Below are positions 1-8,128 of a DNA stretch of 64,000 nucleotides, one piece after another; position 1 is the first letter of the stretch, and every line of letters starts with the position of its first letter. The notes below the pieces were generated by a model that ran no database searches, was not told the DNA's origin, and worked only from the letters and a program-made list of their open reading frames with translations. The position numbers and the translations under genes are program-made. This DNA comes from CAYPAV01 sp964408805. GTDB taxonomy: Bacteria > Pseudomonadota > Alphaproteobacteria > UBA8366. The stretch is taken from contig CAYPAV010000004.1 in NCBI GenBank assembly GCA_964408805.1, positions 186,001 through 250,000 of the forward strand. The letters are read 5' to 3'.

Positions 1-94
1 GCGAAACTCTCGACACCTAGAATTGCCCTCTGTGATCATCCGACCGACGATGGGAAAGCCTCCGACGCCCCGCGCAAACATACGAGCCGCCAAA

Positions 95-1126
95 ATGCCA
101 GAGCCATCCGATGATCGTATCCATCTCACCGTCGCGGAAGCGCGGGCGCTATCCGAACGCGCGATGCGGGGCATCGGTTTCGAGACCGAAGAAGCGCGCA
201 TTCTCGCGGACCATGTCATCGACGCCGCTCTCTGCGGGTACGAATACTCCGGTCTACCGAAACTGCTCAACATCTTCGACTCGCCGCGTTTCAAGGAACC
301 CCGCCAACCGGTGCGAACGGTCAAGGAGACCGACGTGTCGGCGTTGCTCGACGGCGGCAACAATGTCGGCATGATTGCGATCCATCATGCCGCGGGCGAG
401 GCGATTGGACGCGCGAAGCAGCACGGCTTCGCCATCATCTGCCTGTCCAATACATGGATGAGCGGACGCAGCGCCTATTATTGCGAATTGATGGCGCGAG
501 AGGGTCTCATCGGCATTCACACGGTCAGCGCGGAACCGCATGTCGCCCCCTTTGGGGGTGCCGAGGCAAAACTCGGGACCAACCCCATCGCCTTCGGGTT
601 TCCGACCGAAGGGGATCCGCTGGTCATCGATATGGGCACCTCCGCCTTCATGGGCACGGATTTGCAGTTCAGGGCGCGCCTGGGGTCACCGATCCCGGAA
701 GGCGTCGCCCTCGGTCCGGAAGGCCGACCGACCACCGACGCCGAGGAAGCGCGGCGTGGGGCGCTGCTTCCGTTCGGCGGCCCTACCGGCGGTTACAAGG
801 GGTTTGGTCTGGCACTCGCCATGGACGCGATGGGCGTGCTCTGTGCCGGCGCGCGCGTCCCCGGCGACGTGCGCGGCTATATGATCACTGCCTTCAAACC
901 GGACCTGTTCATTCCGCTGGAGGACTACCGGCGCGATTTGACGAAGCGGATCGCCGATATAAAGGCGACCCGGCGCTTGGAGGACGTCGCCGAAATCCGA
1001 ATTCCCGGCGAACGCAGCTATCGAGATCGCGAACGGTTGGAGCGCGACGGGATCGAGATCGACCGTCGAATTCATGATGCGCTCGAGCGATTGGCGGAAG
1101 GCCGACATGATCCCGGAGCCGGGTAA
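95..1126 (+). CDS. Ldh-family (malate/L-lactate type) NAD(P)-dependent oxidoreductase
   Basis: The 343-residue protein belongs to the Ldh_2 / malate-lactate dehydrogenase-like family, which oxidises 2-hydroxyacids or reduces imino acids with NAD(P) and is unrelated to classical Rossmann lactate dehydrogenases. Visible family features are an opening helix rich in Ala, Glu and Arg, the segment LGTNPIAFGFP near the middle, and a late glycine-rich segment GGPTGGYKGFGLALAMD. I start at the ATG at 95 (MPEPSDD) because the upstream in-frame extension is basic and low in family character. It stands alone on the plus strand and converges on an amidohydrolase gene. The substrate cannot be read from sequence; a role in a local hydroxyacid route is inference. 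Confidence 0.85.
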   Translation: MPEPSDDRIHLTVAEARALSERAMRGIGFETEEARILADHVIDAALCGYEYSGLPKLLNIFDSPRFKEPRQPVRTVKETDVSALLDGGNNVGMIAIHHAAGEAIGRAKQHGFAIICLSNTWMSGRSAYYCELMAREGLIGIHTVSAEPHVAPFGGAEAKLGTNPIAFGFPTEGDPLVIDMGTSAFMGTDLQFRARLGSPIPEGVALGPEGRPTTDAEEARRGALLPFGGPTGGYKGFGLALAMDAMGVLCAGARVPGDVRGYMITAFKPDLFIPLEDYRRDLTKRIADIKATRRLEDVAEIRIPGERSYRDRERLERDGIEIDRRIHDALERLAEGRHDPGAG

Positions 1127-1180
1127 TAAGCATCGCTTCCCCTTGTAGACGGGGGCGAAAGGCGCGACGGGCAGGGAAGA

Positions 1181-2422
1181 TTACCGGGGCCGGTGGAGTG
1201 TTGGCTGCTCGCGGGAGAAGATCCGTCGGCCGTTCTTGAATCCCGAATGAGACGAGGCGATTTTCGCGATGACATCGGCGCCTGACTCCGCCTCCCACAC
1301 GACAAGATCCGCCACTTTTCCGACTTCGATCCCGTAATCGTCAAGCCGCATCGACTTCGCCGCGCGGTCCGTGATCATCTCGAAACAAACGCCTAAATCC
1401 TCCGGCCCGTAGCGCTGGACGATATTGGCGTAGAGGTTGGTCACCCGAACCAGCGAGCAATCGCCATAAGGCGTGAACGGGTTCAGGACGTTGTTGGTGG
1501 AGAGCGTGCAGTTGGCGCCGTTTTCGATCAGCGTGTTGGCATCTGTCACACCGCGCATCACGGTGTGTTCCATGTGCCGGCCCGAATTGAAAAGGTCGGT
1601 CGCGGGTAGGACGGCCAACGAAACGCCGGACTCGCCAAGCCGCTTGCCGATCGCGGCCTGCCTGTCGACCGGCAGGCAGGAATACTTGGACCCGTGACCG
1701 AAGGCGACCCGGCCCTGCCAGCCGATCTCATCGGTGATCTCGCAGACCAGCGGATAGTCGAGATGGTCCGTGTCGTACCCGCCGTCAAGATGGAAATCGA
1801 CATCGACATCGAATTCCCGCGCCAGGTCGAAGACCCGGCGAATTTGCCCATCCCCGTCCGCGTCGTATGCGATGCCGCCGCCGACCACGGGTGCCCCTCG
1901 CTCCAGGCATTCGACCAAGTTCCGGTCCCCGTCGGGCACGCCGGTCCAGCCTTCCTGCAGGAAGACGCAAATCTGGATATCGATCGCCCAGGCATAGTCC
2001 TTCCGCAGCTGCTCGATCGCCTCGAACCCTTGCAGTCCGATGTTCGGGTCCACTTCGACCTGGGTCCGCATGTGGGTGACGCCGTTGAGAAGGCATTGCT
2101 CGAGGGTGGCCTTGGCCCGCGCGTAGATATCCTCCGCCGTGAAGGTATGCTTTATCGAGGCGGTGCGCTTCATGTGATCGCGGATCATCCGGTCGGGCTG
2201 GATCGGCACCCGATCGACGATCATCGCCTTGTCGAGATGGAAATGGCTCTCGACGAGGCCGGGCGAGACGAGCTTGCCGCCGATATCCTTCTCCGGCCCG
2301 GCCGCCGCCAAGTTCGGCTCGACGGCGACGATCTTGCCGTTCTCGATGCCGATATCGACCGGCGACGCATCGGCGCTTGCGCTCGAAAGCCTTGCGTTTC
2401 GGAGGATAAGATCCAATGCCAT
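1181..2422 (-). CDS. Cytosine-deaminase-like amidohydrolase, active-site Asp replaced by Asn
   Basis: This 413-residue cytoplasmic protein has the amidohydrolase (TIM-barrel) plan of CodA-type deaminases. The N-terminal beta-sandwich strand is followed by SHFHLDKA, which carries the HxH metal ligands. Later come VDFHLDGG and a GHGSKYS segment with further histidines. The C-terminal part reads LSTNNVLNPFTPYGD, where characterised cytosine deaminases have GSDNV...PFYPYG, so the catalytic and metal-binding Asp is Asn here. The start is ATG at 2422. The gene follows the mandelate-racemase-like gene by 12 bases, so the two are probably one transcript. Family membership is sure. The substrate, and whether it is a deaminase at all, are unknown. 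Confidence 0.85.
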   Translation of the reverse strand: MALDLILRNARLSSASADASPVDIGIENGKIVAVEPNLAAAGPEKDIGGKLVSPGLVESHFHLDKAMIVDRVPIQPDRMIRDHMKRTASIKHTFTAEDIYARAKATLEQCLLNGVTHMRTQVEVDPNIGLQGFEAIEQLRKDYAWAIDIQICVFLQEGWTGVPDGDRNLVECLERGAPVVGGGIAYDADGDGQIRRVFDLAREFDVDVDFHLDGGYDTDHLDYPLVCEITDEIGWQGRVAFGHGSKYSCLPVDRQAAIGKRLGESGVSLAVLPATDLFNSGRHMEHTVMRGVTDANTLIENGANCTLSTNNVLNPFTPYGDCSLVRVTNLYANIVQRYGPEDLGVCFEMITDRAAKSMRLDDYGIEVGKVADLVVWEAESGADVIAKIASSHSGFKNGRRIFSREQPTLHRPR

Positions 2423-2434
2423 CCGCTTTTCCCG

Positions 2435-3520
2435 TCAATCCCGATAGGGAAATTCGTCGAACAATTCGGGCTTGAAGTCCATGCCGTGGCCGGGGCGGTC
2501 GGTCGGTGTCATCTTGCCGCCTTCGGGCCGCACCGGCTCGACCCAGAGATGATCGTACCAGCCCATATATTCGAGCCAGGACGGGTTCGGGATCGATGCC
2601 GTCAGGTGGAGGCTCAGTTCCGGGAACATATGCGGTGCGATCGTCAGGCCGGCGCGATCGGCATGGTCGGCGATGACCCGGAGCTCCGTGTACCCGCCGC
2701 GCATGATGTCCGGTTGCAGGATCGGAACCTTGCCGCTGGCGAAAAAGGGCTTCAGGTCGTGATGGGTGAAATGGTTTTCCCCGCCGACGACCGGTGTTCG
2801 GATGGCGTCCGCGATCGTGTGATAACCGTCGAAATCATCGGCAATGACCGGTTCCTCCAGCCAGACGAGATCGTATTCGTCGATACTCCGCCCGCCGGCG
2901 ACCGCCTCTTCGACCGTCCAACCCTGGTTCACGTCGATCATGATCCCGATGTCGTCGCCAAGTGCCGCGCGCATGTCGCGCACATTGGCGACATCCTCGT
3001 CATGACTGAAGACATGGGCGACCTGCATCTTGATTTCGGTGAAGCCCGCCGCCACGTAGCGTTCCGCCTTCTCGATCATGCCGTCATGGCCAAGACCCCG
3101 GAAACATCCCGAGCCGTAGATCGGATGCGGGTCGGGCCGGCCGCCCCAAAGCTTCCAGAGCGGTTTGCCCGCCGCCCGGCCGACCGCATCCCAAAGCGCG
3201 ATATCGAGCGCCGACATCGCCATGACGGTGATCCCCATGCGGCCTTGAATGAACGTCGCCGCCCACATTTTCTGCCACAGCGCCTCGACCTGACGCACAT
3301 CCTCGCCGATCAGCAGCGGCTTCAGCATCTCATGGATACAGGTCTCGAGCGTCCGCATGCCGCCGGCCAGTGGGTGCAGATGACCCGTGCCGACGACGCC
3401 CGAGGCGGTCTCGACCTCGACCACCAGCAAATCGATATTGTCGAGGGTGAGGAATCCGGTTTTCGGCGGATCGGCGAACGGCACCGAGAGAAGATGCGTG
3501 CGAATATCGGAAATGATCAT
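2435..3520 (-). CDS. Mandelate racemase/muconate-lactonizing enzyme family protein
   Basis: A 361-residue enolase-superfamily protein, probably a sugar-acid dehydratase or racemase. It has the N-terminal capping domain (MIISDIRTHLLSVPF), a catalytic-base segment EIKMQVAH, and the three Mg ligands in DVNQGW, EEPV and GENH. The barrel ends with PDIMRGGYTE and APHMFPELSLHL, so the His dyad region is present. The ATG at 3520 was chosen because the protein aligns with family starts there and lies after a purine-rich GGGAGGAC site. The reading frame extends far upstream but that part is low-complexity Arg/His/Pro and not family-like. It leads the pair with the downstream amidohydrolase. Confidence 0.88.
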   Translation of the reverse strand: MIISDIRTHLLSVPFADPPKTGFLTLDNIDLLVVEVETASGVVGTGHLHPLAGGMRTLETCIHEMLKPLLIGEDVRQVEALWQKMWAATFIQGRMGITVMAMSALDIALWDAVGRAAGKPLWKLWGGRPDPHPIYGSGCFRGLGHDGMIEKAERYVAAGFTEIKMQVAHVFSHDEDVANVRDMRAALGDDIGIMIDVNQGWTVEEAVAGGRSIDEYDLVWLEEPVIADDFDGYHTIADAIRTPVVGGENHFTHHDLKPFFASGKVPILQPDIMRGGYTELRVIADHADRAGLTIAPHMFPELSLHLTASIPNPSWLEYMGWYDHLWVEPVRPEGGKMTPTDRPGHGMDFKPELFDEFPYRD

Positions 3521-3561
3521 GTTTGTCCTCCCGGGGCATAAGTGGCACGCGAGTCCGAGGA

Positions 3562-4230
3562 TCAGGTGCCTCGGTCGCGCCAAAGCCAAGTGATGAACAG
3601 GGTGGCGAGGATCGCTCCTATCAGCTGCAGGGCGATAAAGGGGCCGATATCGGCGGGGCGGATGCCGGAGAAGGTGTCGGTGAAGCCGCGGGCGATGGTG
3701 ACCGCCGGATTGGCGAACGAGGTCGATGCGGTGAACCAATAGCCGGCCGTGATGTAGAGCCCGACCCCCATCGCCACGAAATCGGGCCGGGCGCGGAGGC
3801 AGCCGAGGATCGTCGCGACGAGACCGAAGGTGGCGATCCCCTCCGCCGTCCATTGCCCGAGGCCCGTCCGCGCCTTCGCCGATACTTGGATCAGCTCGAG
3901 ATCGAACATAAGATGGGCCGCGATCATGCCGGCCAGGCCGCCCAGAACTTGCACCCCGACATAGAGGACGGCATCCCGGCCGCCGATTTCGCGCCGAATG
4001 AGGAAGGCCAGGGTGACCGCCGGGTTGAAATGGGCGCCGGAGACCGGACCGAAGACCTGGATCAGCACCACCAGGATGGCCCCGGTGGCCAGCGTGTTGC
4101 CAAGCAGCGCCAGGGCGTCATTGCCGTCCGCAAGTGCCATCCCCATGATGCCCGACCCGATCACGGTCGCAAGCAATCCCGCCGTGCCGACGAATTCGGC
4201 ACCAAGCCGTTGGCCGAGCGTGTGGGTCAT
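3562..4230 (-). CDS. MIP-family aquaporin, AqpS-like (arsenite channel candidate)
   Basis: A 222-residue membrane channel of the major intrinsic protein family. Both hallmark half-helix motifs are intact: HFNPAVT near residue 70 and SFANPAVT near residue 174. There are six hydrophobic spans. The gene overlaps the preceding ArsR-family regulator by ATGA (4227-4230), so translation is coupled. In Sinorhizobium meliloti and relatives an aquaglyceroporin, AqpS, sits in the ars operon and releases arsenite made from arsenate. The same arsR-aquaporin arrangement supports that role here by inference. No arsC or arsenite pump is nearby, so general solute or water transport remains possible. Confidence 0.85.
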   Translation of the reverse strand: MTHTLGQRLGAEFVGTAGLLATVIGSGIMGMALADGNDALALLGNTLATGAILVVLIQVFGPVSGAHFNPAVTLAFLIRREIGGRDAVLYVGVQVLGGLAGMIAAHLMFDLELIQVSAKARTGLGQWTAEGIATFGLVATILGCLRARPDFVAMGVGLYITAGYWFTASTSFANPAVTIARGFTDTFSGIRPADIGPFIALQLIGAILATLFITWLWRDRGT

Positions 4231-4550
4231 GCGGTCTCGGCGGGCTGGGGGCTGGTTTCGCCGGCGACGCCGGCGCAGCACTCATCGGTCAGAAACGCGA
4301 CCAATTCGGTCATCTCGTCGAAGGCGGCGCGACAATGGATTTCCCGTCCCTGGCGGTCCTGCGCGATCAGGCCGACCCGCGCCAGCCAGGAGAGGTGATG
4401 CGACAGGGTCGAGGCGGGAATGTCGAGTGTCCGCTGAACGGCGCCCACGACCAACCCGTCATAGCCCGCGCGGACCAGCAGGCGAAAGATCGCCAGCCGT
4501 TTCGGGTGGCCGAGCGCTTCCATGCGTTGTGCGGCGGTCGTCTCATCCAT
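4227..4550 (-). CDS. arsR: ArsR-family winged-helix transcriptional regulator
   Basis: A 107-residue ArsR/SmtB repressor. The protein opens with the typical ALGHPKRLAIFRLLV helix, then a recognition region IPASTLSHHLSWLARVGLI and a basic wing QDRQGREIHCRA. Instead of the classical ELCVCDL metal site in helix 3, cysteines lie at the C-terminal end (TDECCAG) plus one in the wing. This resembles ArsR subtypes with relocated As(III) sites. It is first in a two-gene operon with the aquaporin and probably represses it until arsenite or antimonite binds. Ligand identity is inference from neighbour and cysteine positions. Confidence 0.85.
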   Translation of the reverse strand: MDETTAAQRMEALGHPKRLAIFRLLVRAGYDGLVVGAVQRTLDIPASTLSHHLSWLARVGLIAQDRQGREIHCRAAFDEMTELVAFLTDECCAGVAGETSPQPAETA

Positions 4551-4607
4551 GATCTTAATATACGGGAGAGCGGCCGGCGATTCAGCAATATTTCCACAAT
4601 CATCGAA

Positions 4608-5210
4608 TTATTTTTTCGACGAAGTCAGGGTGTCCTCGATCCAATCGAGCCGGTCCTGGCCGAAATACAGCTCCTCGCCGACGAAGAAGGAGGGCGCGCC
4701 GAAGACGCCGCGCGCGACCGCGGCCTCGGTCAGCTCGATGAGGCGGTCCTTGACCGCTTGCTCGCCGATCCAATCCCGAAACCGGTCGACGTCGAAACCC
4801 GCGGCGCGCAGCATTGCCTCGACTTCCGCCGGGTCGTTCAGGTTCCTGGGTTCGACCCACATGTTCTTGAAACACGTCTCCATATAGTGCTGGAAATCGC
4901 CCTCGGGCTTCATCTGGTGGGCCACGGCGCCGCGCATCAAGGTGAGGGTGTTGACCGGGAAATGCGGGTTCCGTTGGAAGGGGATCCGATGGCGTTCGAC
5001 GAAACGCTGGGCATCGCGCCGAGAATAGGCGCCTTTCGCCGGAATCGCGCCGGGGCTCTGGTTTCCGGTCGCCTTGAACACGCCGCCGAGCAGCATCGGG
5101 GTCCAGATGATCTCGGCTCCGACCCGCCGGGCGATCTCGGGTAGTCGGTAATAGGCGAGATAGGCATTGGGACTGCCGAAATCGAACAGGAACTCGATCC
5201 GCTTCGTCAT
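4608..5210 (-). CDS. 2-hydroxychromene-2-carboxylate isomerase family (DsbA-like/GST kappa fold) protein
   Basis: A 200-residue protein of the HCCA isomerase/GST-kappa branch of the thioredoxin superfamily. The opening segment EFLFDFGSPNAYLAYYRLP is diagnostic, with a Ser where DsbA has its first active-site Cys. Family members use glutathione in naphthalene catabolism, but most genomic copies have unknown isomerase or transferase roles. A late APSFFVGEELYFGQDRLDW segment is also typical. The start is ATG at 5210, since upstream residues do not fit. It follows the SDR gene by 13 bases on the same strand, so the two are probably co-transcribed. Confidence 0.85.
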   Translation of the reverse strand: MTKRIEFLFDFGSPNAYLAYYRLPEIARRVGAEIIWTPMLLGGVFKATGNQSPGAIPAKGAYSRRDAQRFVERHRIPFQRNPHFPVNTLTLMRGAVAHQMKPEGDFQHYMETCFKNMWVEPRNLNDPAEVEAMLRAAGFDVDRFRDWIGEQAVKDRLIELTEAAVARGVFGAPSFFVGEELYFGQDRLDWIEDTLTSSKK

Positions 5211-5223
5211 CGCGGGCGTCTCC

Positions 5224-5952
5224 TCAAAATTTCTCCATCCATGGTCTGAGTTCCATCTCATGGGTCCAGGCCGTGCGCGGCTGGCAATGCAGCTGCCAAT
5301 AGTTCTCGGCGATGTGATCGGGATTCAGAATGCCGTCGACTTCCTTCAGGGCATAGCGCTCCGGGAACCGTTCGGCGACCCATTCCGTGTCGATGGCGCC
5401 GTCGATGACGATATGCGCCACGTGGATGCCTTTCGGTCCCAATTCCCGCGCCATGCTTTGCGCCAAGGCGCGAAGGGCGGCCTTGCCGCCGGCGAAGGCG
5501 GAATGGCCGGCCGCGCCCCGCAGGCTCGCGGTGGCGCCGGTGAAGATGATCGTGCCCCGCTCGCGCGGCACCATCCGGCGCGCGACTTCGCGGCCGGCCA
5601 GGAACCCGCCGAAGCAGGACATTTCCCAAACTTTGCGATAGACCCGCGACGTCGTCTCGAGGACCTCGAAGCGGACATTGCCGCCGACATTGTAAACCGC
5701 GACCTCGATCGGGCCGATCTCGGTCTCGATATGCTCGACCAGTTCCTCGACCTGCTCCTCCTGCCGCGTGTCGGACCCGAAGGCATGGACCCGGCCGCCG
5801 GCCGATTCGATTCTGGCGACCAAGGGATCGAGCTTGTCGCGGTTCCGCCGGGTGACGCAGACGGTGAATCCTTCACGCGCGAAGCGCCGCGCCACCGCAC
5901 CCCCCGTCGCATCGCCGGCACCCACCACGAGTGCTACTTTTTCATCGGCCAA
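5224..5952 (-). CDS. SDR-family protein with catalytic Tyr replaced by Phe
   Basis: A 242-residue short-chain dehydrogenase/reductase-fold protein. The nucleotide-binding motif GAGDATG lies at residues 11-17 and YNVGGN stands in place of NNAG. The expected active-site Ser is present (TAS, about 143), but the YxxxK motif reads SAFAGGK, with Phe153 where the acid/base Tyr should be and Lys157 kept. The downstream SMARELGPKGIHVAH segment is normal for the family. The protein may therefore bind NAD(P) without classical reductase chemistry, or use another residue. It heads a likely operon with the DsbA-like isomerase. Confidence 0.85.
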   Translation of the reverse strand: MADEKVALVVGAGDATGGAVARRFAREGFTVCVTRRNRDKLDPLVARIESAGGRVHAFGSDTRQEEQVEELVEHIETEIGPIEVAVYNVGGNVRFEVLETTSRVYRKVWEMSCFGGFLAGREVARRMVPRERGTIIFTGATASLRGAAGHSAFAGGKAALRALAQSMARELGPKGIHVAHIVIDGAIDTEWVAERFPERYALKEVDGILNPDHIAENYWQLHCQPRTAWTHEMELRPWMEKF

Positions 5953-6020
5953 GATGTCCTCCTCGCGGCATGCCGCCGCTGCAATCCGGTTCCTTTATCT
6001 AGAACAGGGCTGCAGGGCGA

Positions 6021-6815
6021 TCAAACGAATGGCATGATCCCCTTCGCCAAAAGCGCCAAGGCGGCGGCTAGGAGGAGGTATTGCAGCAAATCATAGAAAC
6101 GCGCCGGCGGCGTCGCGTGAAATAGGCGCGTGCCGGCCCAGGTGCCCAGGAAGACGGCGGGAACCAAGGTCGCCGCCTCAAACACGAATTCGGCGGTGAA
6201 CAGGCCGGTCAAGGCGAGCAGCGCCAGCCGCACGAGCATGAAGACGCCGGAGAGGACGACATTAGTGGCGCGAAGCGAGAGCGGGTCCCGGCAGACCAGT
6301 TTCAGATAGACGATCAGGAAGTAGAGCCCGCCACCGCCGCTTACCGTGCCCACAGTTCCCGAAACGGCGGCAAGCCCGGCGGCCAGGCGGGTGGAACGGA
6401 GATCGATGCGGCGCCCGACATGGTCGAGAACCCGGAACCGATCCATCAGGACGATGATGGCGACCAAAAGCGCCAGAACGACGACCAGCCAGTCGGACGC
6501 GAGAGATGCGAATACCCAGACCCCGAGCATGACGCCGACCAGCATGCCGAGCGAGAGCGGCCGCACGATGGCCCAATCCGCGGAACGCACGCCTTGCGGC
6601 AGGAGATGGAACTGAGCGATGCCCGAGGTCAGCGCGACGAGAAGAATGGCGTGATGCGGTTCCAGCACCCATGTCGTCAGCAAGACGATCGGCATGTTCG
6701 AACCGAAGCCGAAGGCCCCTCTTATGAAGAACCCGAGAAAATGGGCGCCGAAGATGAAGAGGATTGCCCCGGCACCGAGATCGGCGAAGGCCGACGTGTC
6801 ACCCAAAACGATCAT
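6021..6815 (-). CDS. TauE/SafE (TSUP) family membrane exporter
   Basis: A 264-residue integral membrane protein with about eight hydrophobic spans and the two-repeat layout of the TSUP family, whose members move sulfite, sulfonates or other organic anions. An early GFIRGAFGFGSNMPIVLL segment and a later LAAVSGTVGTVSGGGGLYFL segment match the family repeats. I start at ATG 6815, which overlaps the stop of the upstream epimerase gene (ATGA, 6812-6815), so expression is coupled. The longer upstream reading frame only duplicates the epimerase region in another frame. The substrate is unknown. Confidence 0.82.
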   Translation of the reverse strand: MIVLGDTSAFADLGAGAILFIFGAHFLGFFIRGAFGFGSNMPIVLLTTWVLEPHHAILLVALTSGIAQFHLLPQGVRSADWAIVRPLSLGMLVGVMLGVWVFASLASDWLVVVLALLVAIIVLMDRFRVLDHVGRRIDLRSTRLAAGLAAVSGTVGTVSGGGGLYFLIVYLKLVCRDPLSLRATNVVLSGVFMLVRLALLALTGLFTAEFVFEAATLVPAVFLGTWAGTRLFHATPPARFYDLLQYLLLAAALALLAKGIMPFV

Positions 6816-7864
6816 CCGGGTGAAGAGCCCAGAGGTTTTTTCGTTCGCGAATTTCTCGCCACCGTCCGTTTCGGCAGGACCTTTCCGGATTCGATCAGCC
6901 AGGCGACGGCTCGCTCCAGCGCATCTTCGATCGGCATCGGACGATAGCCAAGCTCGTCCTCTGCTTGTCCAAGCGAGACGGGCGCGCGATCGCGAGCCAG
7001 CCGAACGCCCGTCAAGGGTACGATCGGCGGCCGGTGCGTGATGTGGTCGGCGATGAGTTCGGAAACCCAGCCGACCGTCAGGGCGAGGACGTAGGGGATC
7101 CGGAGAGTCGGCATCGGCCGTCCGGCCACACGGGCGAGGATCGCCAAGAGTTCGCTCAACCAAAGGTCTTGGCCGCCCAAAATATAACGCCCTCCGACCC
7201 GGCCCTTTTCCGCCGCCAGAAGGTGCCCCAAGGCAATATCCTCAACCGCTGCGAGGTTCAGCCGGCATTCGAGATAGGCGGGGGTCGAGCCGCCAAGGAA
7301 TCCAATAAGCATCCGTGTCGGCGGCGTCAGGCGCCAATCCCCGGCGCCGATCGGCAGGGTCGGGCTGACGACCACGACGGGAAGACCCATTGCGGCGGCG
7401 TCGAGGGCGGCCCGCTCGGCCAGGAGTTTCGATGCGAGATATGGGTCGCGGCCGGGCCGGGCTCCGTTCCTGGCGACCCGTTCGACGGCTTTGGGATCGT
7501 TTGAAATCCTGCCGATGGCCTCGGTTGAGGTAAAGACGATGCGTTCGAGGTTTGCCGCCGCCGCTTCGCGCAGGACGGTCTCGGTACCGGTCAGGTTCCC
7601 GAGGAAGAGATCCGGTTTTCGCCGTGCCCATAGTTGCGGATTGCCCGCGAGGTGATAGAGCCGGTTCATGCCGGCGAGCGCCTTGCGCACGGTCGCGGCG
7701 TCAAGAATGGAGCCTTCGATAAACTCGATCGCGGGATCGAGAGGTGCCGGTCCCCGGTCGAGATCAAGCACTCGAACCCGCTCGCCCCGATCAAGCAGCA
7801 GCTTGGCTAGATGACGACCTATGAATCCGCCGCCGCCCGTTATGAGAGAGGCCGAACCGGTCAC
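6812..7864 (-). CDS. NAD-dependent epimerase/dehydratase (extended SDR, dihydroflavonol reductase-like)
   Basis: A 350-residue extended SDR. The Rossmann motif GGGGFIGRHL is near the N-terminus, the active-site motif YLASK near residue 142, and the downstream VVVSPTLPIGAGDW segment is typical of the dihydroflavonol-4-reductase / HpnA-like / 3-beta-HSD branch. Such enzymes oxidise or reduce hydroxyl groups on lipids or sugars with NAD(P). The C-terminal region has a hydrophobic stretch. It is followed by a coupled TSUP transporter gene. No hopanoid genes lie nearby, so a hopanoid link is not supported. Confidence 0.85.
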   Translation of the reverse strand: MTGSASLITGGGGFIGRHLAKLLLDRGERVRVLDLDRGPAPLDPAIEFIEGSILDAATVRKALAGMNRLYHLAGNPQLWARRKPDLFLGNLTGTETVLREAAAANLERIVFTSTEAIGRISNDPKAVERVARNGARPGRDPYLASKLLAERAALDAAAMGLPVVVVSPTLPIGAGDWRLTPPTRMLIGFLGGSTPAYLECRLNLAAVEDIALGHLLAAEKGRVGGRYILGGQDLWLSELLAILARVAGRPMPTLRIPYVLALTVGWVSELIADHITHRPPIVPLTGVRLARDRAPVSLGQAEDELGYRPMPIEDALERAVAWLIESGKVLPKRTVARNSRTKKPLGSSPG

Positions 7865-8078
7865 CTTTGAAACTCCCGCGGCATCAAGATCGAATTTTTC
7901 CTCATTTCTCCAGCAACCGCGTGTTGGTCAATACTTTTGTTCCTTGCATCTTAGGGACGCAATATTCCTCGGGAAACGACAATTCCCGGATTCCGACCGT
8001 CATGCGCCGGGTTTTGTGGATTTTCCGGAGGTATTGGGTTAGAGTGCTCTGTTGCATGAGGAGAAACGAGGTGCCGGA

Positions 8079-8108
8079 CGCGCCGCGCCAGAAGGCGCGG
8101 CTGGCGCG
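8079..8108 (+). promoter_or_regulatory. GC-rich stem-loop in the flagellin 5' leader
   Basis: The leader contains CGCGCC (8079-8084) pairing with GGCGCG (8103-8108). Inside it GCGCC (8085-8089) pairs with GGCGC (8094-8098) around an AGAA loop, and GGCT bulges on the 3' side. It ends 10 bases before the GAGGAGAA ribosome-binding region of the flagellin gene. Alphaproteobacterial flagellin mRNAs are known to be controlled through their 5' leaders (FlbT). That this hairpin has such a role is inference. Confidence 0.4.
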
Positions 8109-8128
8109 TGGTCACGAGGAGAATACCG

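Noticed and set aside
1694..3541. Long plus-strand frame (615 codons) opposite the amidohydrolase and racemase-family genes
   Set aside because: It is a mirror frame in high-GC DNA: rich in Arg, Asp, His and Pro, with no motif, and it lies across two well-supported genes.
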